Positions 6,872 to 11,593 of a stretch of DNA of 11,593 nucleotides are shown piece by piece. Below the pieces are notes generated by a model. It was not told the DNA's origin. It was given only the letters and a program-made list of their open reading frames with translations, and did not search any database. The position numbers and the translations under genes are program-made. Within the stretch, counting starts at the first letter, position 1. Every line of letters starts with the position of its first letter. The stretch comes from an uncultured Christensenellaceae bacterium (GTDB lineage Bacteria; Bacillota; Clostridia; Christensenellales; Christensenellaceae). The stretch covers positions 1-11,593 of the forward strand of contig CAKSBK010000011.1 in assembly GCA_934438035.1 (NCBI GenBank). The letters run 5' to 3'.

Positions 6872-9006
6872 TTGCTGTCCTTATCGCTGCTTTTTTTATT
6901 TGACGGGCATTCCGGGTCGGAGCAGCGCTTTACGCCTTTTGAGCCTCTGAAGCTTGCTTTAACCATATACTTTCCGCATACCGGGCATTTTTCTTCAAGG
7001 GGCATATCCCAAGAAATAAAGTCGCATTCGGGATAAGCCGAGCAGCCGTAAAACTTCTTGCCTTTTTTGCTCTTTCGCTCAAGCACCTGTGCTCCGCATT
7101 TGGGGCAGGGGGCCGCAATGGGCTTTAAAATCGGCTTTGTGTTTTTGCAGGCGGGATAGTTGGGGCAGGCGATGAAGTCTCCGAAGCGTCCCGTTTTAAT
7201 TATCATGGGAGCGCCGCAAAGCTCGCAGGTTACCCCCGCTTCTTTTACGGGAAGCTCAACCTTTTTCACTTCCGTTTCCGCACGCTCGAGGTTCTTTTCA
7301 AAGGGATAATAAAAATCGCTTATAACCTTATGCCAATCCGTTCCGTGTTCCGCAATGTCGTCAAGACTATTTTCCATCTGCGCTGTGAACTTTACGTTAA
7401 CTATATCGGAGAAATTTTCTTCCATGAGCTTTGTGACTATTTCTCCGAGGTCGGTGGGAAGAAGAGCTTTTTTATCTCTCTTGACGTATTGACGGTCTAT
7501 GATCGTGGATATAATGGGCGCATATGTTGACGGGCGCCCTATTCCGAGCTCCTCTAATGCCTTAACAAGAGAAGCCTCGGTATATCTTGCCGGTGGAGCG
7601 GTAAAGTTCTGCTTGGGCTCCAGTTTTTTTGCGGTGCATTCGTCGTTTTCCTTTAAATCGGGAATGAAGGAGGAAGTTTCCTCTTCATCGTCGGAATTAT
7701 CGCTGTAAGCCGCTTTCCAGCCCGCAAATTTAAGCACGGAGAAGCTTGAGCGGAAGTTATACGAAGCGGCGTCAATCTGCGCGCCTAAGGTTTCGTAAGC
7801 TGCGGGCTTCATTTGGCAGGCTATAAAGCGGTTATATATAAGGCTGTAAAGCTTAAATTGTTCGGGAGTCAGGCTTGCCTTAACCTTTTCGGGAGTATAT
7901 TCCAAATAAGTGGGGCGGATAGCCTCGTGCGCATCCTGAGCGTTTTTCTTGCTTAAAAACACGTTGGGCTTTTCGGGGAGAAATTCCTCGCCGAAATTAT
8001 TTAAAATATGCTGCCTTGCATTGTTAACGGCGTCCTCTGAAATTCTTGTGGAGTCCGTTCTCATATATGTTATAAGACCGACGGTTTCGCCCGATAAAAC
8101 GGTTACGCCCTCGTAAAGACCCTGTGCAATCATCATTGTGCGTCTTGCGGTAAAGTTAAGCTTTTTTGAAGCCTCCTGCTGTAGGGTGGAGGTAGTAAAA
8201 GGCGCATAGGGCTTTCTTAAGGACTGACCTTTTTTAACGTTCTTTATTACGTAATTCGCATTTTTAAGCTCGCTTAAGACCTCGTTCATCTGTTCTTCGC
8301 TTTCCGGTTCAAACTTCTTGCCGTTTTTGCCCGTAAGCTTAGTCGGAAAAACTGCGGATTTATCGCTGTTCTTAGCCAAAAGCACGTTAAGCGTCCAATA
8401 TTCCCTGGGAACGAATTTTTTTATTTCATCCTCTCTGTCGACTATAAGGCGCACGGCGACAGACTGAACTCTTCCCGCGGAAAGCCCGGGCTTAACCTTT
8501 TTCCAAAGAAGAGGAGAGAGCTTATAGCCTACAAGTCTGTCTAAAACCCTTCTTGCCTGCTGAGCGTCAACCTTATTTATATCAATCGTTCTTGGGTGTG
8601 AAATTCCGTTAAGAACCGCTTTTTTTGTGATTTCGTTAAATTCGATTCTGCATTTTTCGGTTTCGGGTATGTTAAGCGCGCGTGCAAGATGCCAGCTTAT
8701 TGCCTCTCCCTCGCGGTCAGGGTCCGTTGCGAGATAAACGGTTTTTGCTTCGCTCGAAAGCTTTTTAAGCTCGTTTAAAAGGGCGGTACGCCCTCTTATT
8801 ACGATATAGGACGGCGTAAAGTTGTTTTCCGTATCTACTCCTATTTTGCTTTTCGGAAGGTCTATCAAATGACCGTTTGAGGCGGTTACCTTATAGCCCT
8901 TGCCCAAAAATTTTTCGATTGTCTTTGCCTTTGCGGGCGACTCCACGATTACGAGATTTTCAAAATCGGGAGCGGTTTTTTTAGTTGCCTTTGCTTTTGC
9001 TGCCAT
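6868..9006 (-). CDS. topA: DNA topoisomerase I (type IA)
   Basis: TopA relaxes negatively supercoiled DNA by cutting one strand and passing the other through the break. In 712 residues, the TOPRIM domain starts at LVIVESPAKAKTI (18-30, Glu22) and continues with ATDPDREGEA (93-102, metal-binding D95, D97, E99). The active-site tyrosine is Y314 in GLITYMRTDSTR. SAGRVQSVAVRLIVDRE (176-192) is a further signature. Three C-terminal zinc ribbons have four cysteines each: 594/597/614/620, 634/637/655/661 and 674/677/695/700. These usually help DNA binding and contact with RNA polymerase. Length suits Bacillota enzymes. The ATG has GGAGG 10 nt upstream and follows dprA by 22 nt; a Lys/Ala-rich start (MAAKAKATKK) precedes the TOPRIM domain. 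The TGA stop overlaps the trmFO start by 4 nt. Confidence 0.98.
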   Translation of the reverse strand: MAAKAKATKKTAPDFENLVIVESPAKAKTIEKFLGKGYKVTASNGHLIDLPKSKIGVDTENNFTPSYIVIRGRTALLNELKKLSSEAKTVYLATDPDREGEAISWHLARALNIPETEKCRIEFNEITKKAVLNGISHPRTIDINKVDAQQARRVLDRLVGYKLSPLLWKKVKPGLSAGRVQSVAVRLIVDREDEIKKFVPREYWTLNVLLAKNSDKSAVFPTKLTGKNGKKFEPESEEQMNEVLSELKNANYVIKNVKKGQSLRKPYAPFTTSTLQQEASKKLNFTARRTMMIAQGLYEGVTVLSGETVGLITYMRTDSTRISEDAVNNARQHILNNFGEEFLPEKPNVFLSKKNAQDAHEAIRPTYLEYTPEKVKASLTPEQFKLYSLIYNRFIACQMKPAAYETLGAQIDAASYNFRSSFSVLKFAGWKAAYSDNSDDEEETSSFIPDLKENDECTAKKLEPKQNFTAPPARYTEASLVKALEELGIGRPSTYAPIISTIIDRQYVKRDKKALLPTDLGEIVTKLMEENFSDIVNVKFTAQMENSLDDIAEHGTDWHKVISDFYYPFEKNLERAETEVKKVELPVKEAGVTCELCGAPMIIKTGRFGDFIACPNYPACKNTKPILKPIAAPCPKCGAQVLERKSKKGKKFYGCSAYPECDFISWDMPLEEKCPVCGKYMVKASFRGSKGVKRCSDPECPSNKKSSDKDSK

Positions 9007-9016
9007 GTAAGGCGTT

Positions 9017-9021
9017 CCTCC
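9017..9021 (-). promoter_or_regulatory. Shine-Dalgarno site of topA
   Basis: GGAGG in the 22-nt dprA-topA gap, 10 nt before the topA ATG. The gap shows no terminator-like hairpin, so read-through from dprA is expected. Confidence 0.75.
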
Positions 9022-9028
9022 AAAATTG

Positions 9029-10129
9029 TTATTTTGAGCGGTTTATCGCAAACAGATTTCCCGGTAAGCGTTTAACCGCTTTTTTTATCTCAAGCATAGT
9101 CAGGGTGAGCATGGTTTTTGAAATGTCCATGCCGGAAAGCTCGGAAAGCTTATCCGCAGATAATTCCCCCTGCTTTAAAAGAGTATATAGGCGCTGCTCC
9201 GAAAAATCAAGCTTTATATCCGAATTTTCATTAAAAACAGGCGCTGCGGCGTTAAGCCCCATGCCGTCTAAAATGTCCTCGGAGCGCAAAACAACGGCTG
9301 CTCCGTCGGCAATAAGGGAGTTGGGAAGCTCGGAGAGCGGGTTTGAAATATCTCCCGGAAGAGCGTATACGTCTCTGTTTTGTTCGAGTGCGTTTCTTAC
9401 GGTTATTGCTCCGCCGCTTCTTATTTTACCCTCGGTTATAAATACGGCGCTTGACATTCCGCTTATAATTCTGTTCCTCTGAGGGAAGTGCTCGGGAGTG
9501 GGCGGAGTTCCCGGCGGATATTCGCTTATAACGACGCCGTTTTTTATTATTTCACGGTAAAGCTTTTCGTTGCTTTTAGGGTATGGAACGTCTATTCCAC
9601 TGCCTAAAACAGCGGCTGTGGGCGTGCCTCCCCTTAAAGCCGCTTCCGCCGCAATAGAGTCTATTCCTCTTGCCATGCCGGAAATTATGCTGACGCCGCT
9701 TCGGCTTAGCTCTTCACATAATCTTGCGGTGTTTTCCCCTCCGCTGTACGAGGGGTTTCGCGTGCCGACAACGGCAAGCCGAAAGCGAGATAGCTTTTTT
9801 AAATCACCTCTGTAATATAAAACGAGGGGAGGGTCGTGAATTTCGCTTAAAAGGGACGGGTAATCTTCATCGTTATATGAAGTTACTCTTATGCCGTTTT
9901 TATATAGTGCGTTAAGCTCGCTTCTTAACATTTTTTCGTCCGCTCTTCTTATTAGCTCGTCCTTTGTATCTTCTTTAAGGCGGATTTTGCTGTTTTTAAT
10001 AAGAGCGTGATCGTAAAAAAGCTCTTTTAGCGGCGCAACGTTTTCTTCAAGCTTTCTTGCTTTTATATAGCCGAGGCCTTTTGTTGTGGCAACCCAGTAA
10101 TTTAAAATAAGGTTTTCGTGAGAGTCCAT
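9029..10129 (-). CDS. dprA: DNA-processing protein DprA
   Basis: DprA binds incoming single-stranded DNA during natural transformation and loads RecA onto it; it is also widespread in species not known to be competent. From the ATG at 10129 the protein has 366 residues. A helix-rich N-terminal part (1-75, SAM-like in the family) precedes the Rossmann-type core, with AVVGTRNPSYSG (119-130), ISGMARGIDS (149-158), GSGIDVPYPKSNEKLY (176-191), FPQRNRIISG (215-224) and VYALPGDISNPLS (254-266). A C-terminal winged helix covers about 308-366. A TTG at 10156 would add nine residues, but it has no ribosome site, whereas the ATG has GGGGAG 6 nt upstream and sits 1 nt after the comM stop. The usual His after ARGID is Ala161, and the usual SGSLIT-type loop reads SGGAIT. 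Neighbouring comM is functionally linked. Confidence 0.96.
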   Translation of the reverse strand: MDSHENLILNYWVATTKGLGYIKARKLEENVAPLKELFYDHALIKNSKIRLKEDTKDELIRRADEKMLRSELNALYKNGIRVTSYNDEDYPSLLSEIHDPPLVLYYRGDLKKLSRFRLAVVGTRNPSYSGGENTARLCEELSRSGVSIISGMARGIDSIAAEAALRGGTPTAAVLGSGIDVPYPKSNEKLYREIIKNGVVISEYPPGTPPTPEHFPQRNRIISGMSSAVFITEGKIRSGGAITVRNALEQNRDVYALPGDISNPLSELPNSLIADGAAVVLRSEDILDGMGLNAAAPVFNENSDIKLDFSEQRLYTLLKQGELSADKLSELSGMDISKTMLTLTMLEIKKAVKRLPGNLFAINRSK

Positions 10130-10130
10130 A

Positions 10131-11593
10131 TTAATCTCCCCAGTATTTTCTGTCAAGCGCTCTAAACTGTATTGCTTCGCCTATGTGCGCGGCGGATATA
10201 TTGTCTTCGCCGGCAAGATCGGCGATGGTTCTTGCGACGGTAAGTATGCGCTTATATGCCCTTGCGGAAAGGTTCATGCTGTTAAAAGCGGCTTTTAAAA
10301 TGTATTCTCCCTCGGCGTCTATTTTACAGTATTTTTCCAAAAGAGCTCCCGAAAGCTGAGCGTTTGAAAAAATTCCAGTTCCCTCGTAACGCTTTTTTTG
10401 AATGTCTCTTGCGGCGTTTACTCTTTTTCTTATTTGTTCGGAGCTTTCGGCGGGGGCTTTATCTCTAAGCTCGGAGAATTTAGGACGGGAGACCTCCCAC
10501 ATAACGTCTATTCTGTTTAAAAACGGACCGGATATTCTTGAAAGGTAGTTTTTTATCTGATATGGAGTGCAGCGGCATTTTCCGGAGCGGTCCCCGAAAT
10601 AGCCGCAGGGGCAGGGGTTCATTGAGGCTACGAGCATAAAATCAGCGGGGTAGGTATGTTTTACGCTTGCGCGGGACACCGTCACTCTGCCGTCTTCAAG
10701 CGGTTGGCGCATCGCCTCGAGGGCGTCTCTTTTAAACTCGGGGAGCTCGTCTAAAAACAATACGCCGGTATGTGCAAGGGAAATTTCTCCCGGGCCCTGG
10801 GTGCCTCCCGTAAGCGCAACGGTGCTGCAGGTGTGGTGAGGCGAACGGAAAGGCCTTCTCGTAATAATGCCCTCCTTTAATTCTCCGGCGATAGAGTGAA
10901 TTTTACTCGCCTCAAGCGCCTCTTCAAAGCTTAGGTCGGGAAGTATTGAGGGTATTGCCTTAGCTATCATGGATTTTCCTGAGCCGGGAGGTCCTATAAA
11001 AAGTATATTATGGCCGCCGGCAACGGCTATTTCTACGGCTCTTTTTGCGCCCTCCTGCCCTTTGATGAAGGAAAAATCCCCCTCGAAAAGCTCGCTGTTT
11101 TCTTCTGCGCAAAAGCTTTGGGGCTCGGCGGGGGAAATTACGTTTGTTCCGTTAAGGTGCTCTACCGTTTGCAAAAGGCTCTCTGCGCCTATAACGTTAA
11201 GACCCTTAACATATGAAGCCTCGGCGGCGTTTTGCTTGGGAAGAATTACGGTTTTTATACCTCTTTCATACATATCTATAGCCATGGGCAAAACGCCCTT
11301 TACCGCGCGAAGAGAGCCGTCTAACGCAAGCTCGCCGATAAGGGCAGTGTCTTTAAGGCTTTCTGGGGAAATTACGTTTTGCGCGCATAAAAGCGCCGCC
11401 GCAATCGGAAGATCGTAATTTGAACCCTCTTTTTTAAGATCCGCAGGCGCAAGGTTTATTATTATTCTTCCGCCGGGATAGGGAAGACCGCTGTTTTTAA
11501 CTGCGGATTTTACTCGTTCTCTTGCTTCCTTGACGGCGGCGTCCGGAAGTCCGACAAGCTCGTAAGTAGGAATTCCTCCGGATACGTCCGCTT
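10131..11593 (-). CDS. comM: YifB/ComM family Mg-chelatase-like AAA+ ATPase (5' end outside the window)
   Basis: ComM (YifB) is a hexameric helicase that, in Gram-negative models, promotes branch migration when transformed DNA is integrated; its role in Clostridia is less clear. The reading frame runs open to the window edge, giving 487 codons, stop excluded, plus a partial one. By alignment with the family about 22-24 N-terminal residues are missing. The visible part begins in the conserved ChlI-type domain (GIPTYELVGLPDAAVKEARE, then PYPGGRIIINLAPADLKKEG). Counting from the first whole codon, Walker A is GPPGSGKS (about 200-207) and Walker B is GVLFLDELPEF (about 276-286). A four-cysteine patch, NPCPCG and KCRC (C327, C329, C339, C341), may bind metal. 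The C-terminal Mg-chelatase domain includes RILTVARTIADLAG and ends RKYWGD. dprA starts 1 nt after its TAA stop. Confidence 0.97.
   Translation of the reverse strand, partial: ADVSGGIPTYELVGLPDAAVKEARERVKSAVKNSGLPYPGGRIIINLAPADLKKEGSNYDLPIAAALLCAQNVISPESLKDTALIGELALDGSLRAVKGVLPMAIDMYERGIKTVILPKQNAAEASYVKGLNVIGAESLLQTVEHLNGTNVISPAEPQSFCAEENSELFEGDFSFIKGQEGAKRAVEIAVAGGHNILFIGPPGSGKSMIAKAIPSILPDLSFEEALEASKIHSIAGELKEGIITRRPFRSPHHTCSTVALTGGTQGPGEISLAHTGVLFLDELPEFKRDALEAMRQPLEDGRVTVSRASVKHTYPADFMLVASMNPCPCGYFGDRSGKCRCTPYQIKNYLSRISGPFLNRIDVMWEVSRPKFSELRDKAPAESSEQIRKRVNAARDIQKKRYEGTGIFSNAQLSGALLEKYCKIDAEGEYILKAAFNSMNLSARAYKRILTVARTIADLAGEDNISAAHIGEAIQFRALDRKYWGD
10136..10141 (-). promoter_or_regulatory. 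Shine-Dalgarno site that fixes the dprA start
   Basis: GGGGAG overlaps the last codons of comM and stands 6 nt before the dprA ATG at 10129. The upstream in-frame TTG at 10156 has no purine-rich site before it, so the ATG is preferred. Confidence 0.75.

Noticed and set aside
6907..7230. Cysteine-rich end of topA as a separate zinc-finger gene
   Set aside because: The three zinc ribbons are in frame with the TOPRIM and active-site domains and are normal for type IA topoisomerases in Bacillota.
8985..9482. A 165-codon open frame on the plus strand opposite dprA
   Set aside because: It lies antisense to well-conserved dprA and the start of topA, and its translation resembles no family I recognise. 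It arises from codon bias of the opposite strand.
11285..11291. A TTG or ATG start for a shorter comM
   Set aside because: The same frame stays open to the window edge and encodes conserved YifB sequence upstream (PYPGGRIIINLAPADL), so the gene is simply cut by the window.
10969..11418. A 149-codon plus-strand open frame opposite comM
   Set aside because: It is antisense to the conserved Walker A and ChlI-type regions of comM and has no recognisable domain.
1..11593. Mobile elements, CRISPR, phage, defence or toxin-antitoxin genes
   Set aside because: No repeats, transposase, integrase or such domains are visible on either strand; base and codon use look even across the window.

Overview
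The window is a dense run of housekeeping genes, all read from the minus strand, from a low-to-middle GC Bacillota genome. Class Clostridia is the most likely source. Three things point there: TrmFO, the folate-dependent tRNA m5U54 enzyme typical of Bacillota, standing next to topA; an HslV with a short propeptide before its catalytic threonine; and a DUF512 radical SAM protein beside der and plsY. Shine-Dalgarno sites are also strong. A family or genus cannot be assigned from the sequence alone.

In transcription order (right to left) the genes are: comM/yifB (5' end outside the window), dprA, topA, trmFO, hslV, hslU, a radical SAM/PDZ/DUF512 gene, der, plsY and a small DUF1294 membrane protein gene. 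Junctions are tight: gaps of 1, 22, 3, 2 and 21 nt and overlaps of 4, 38 and 1 nt. Only the last gap (46 nt, plsY to DUF1294) holds a recognisable structure, a strong 25-nt hairpin. No stretch over 300 bases lacks a gene. I see no tRNA, rRNA, CRISPR array, insertion sequence, riboswitch or phage feature.

Functionally the run joins two conserved neighbourhoods. The first handles DNA and proteolysis: ComM and DprA act on incoming single-stranded DNA, TopA relaxes negative supercoils, TrmFO methylates tRNA U54, and HslVU is an ATP-dependent protease. In Bacillus a similar order (topA, trmFO, xerC, hslV, hslU, codY) is known; xerC and codY are absent here. The second covers ribosome assembly and lipid synthesis: the DUF512 protein, the Der GTPase and PlsY. 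Fused by overlapping or near-overlapping genes, they look like one transcription unit, but that is inference.

I did not find a convincing new biological system. The points most worth a second look are the radical SAM protein of unknown function, the dual-coding trmFO/hslV overlap that includes the HslV catalytic threonine codon, the corrected dprA start, and the hairpin and missing Shine-Dalgarno before the DUF1294 gene.
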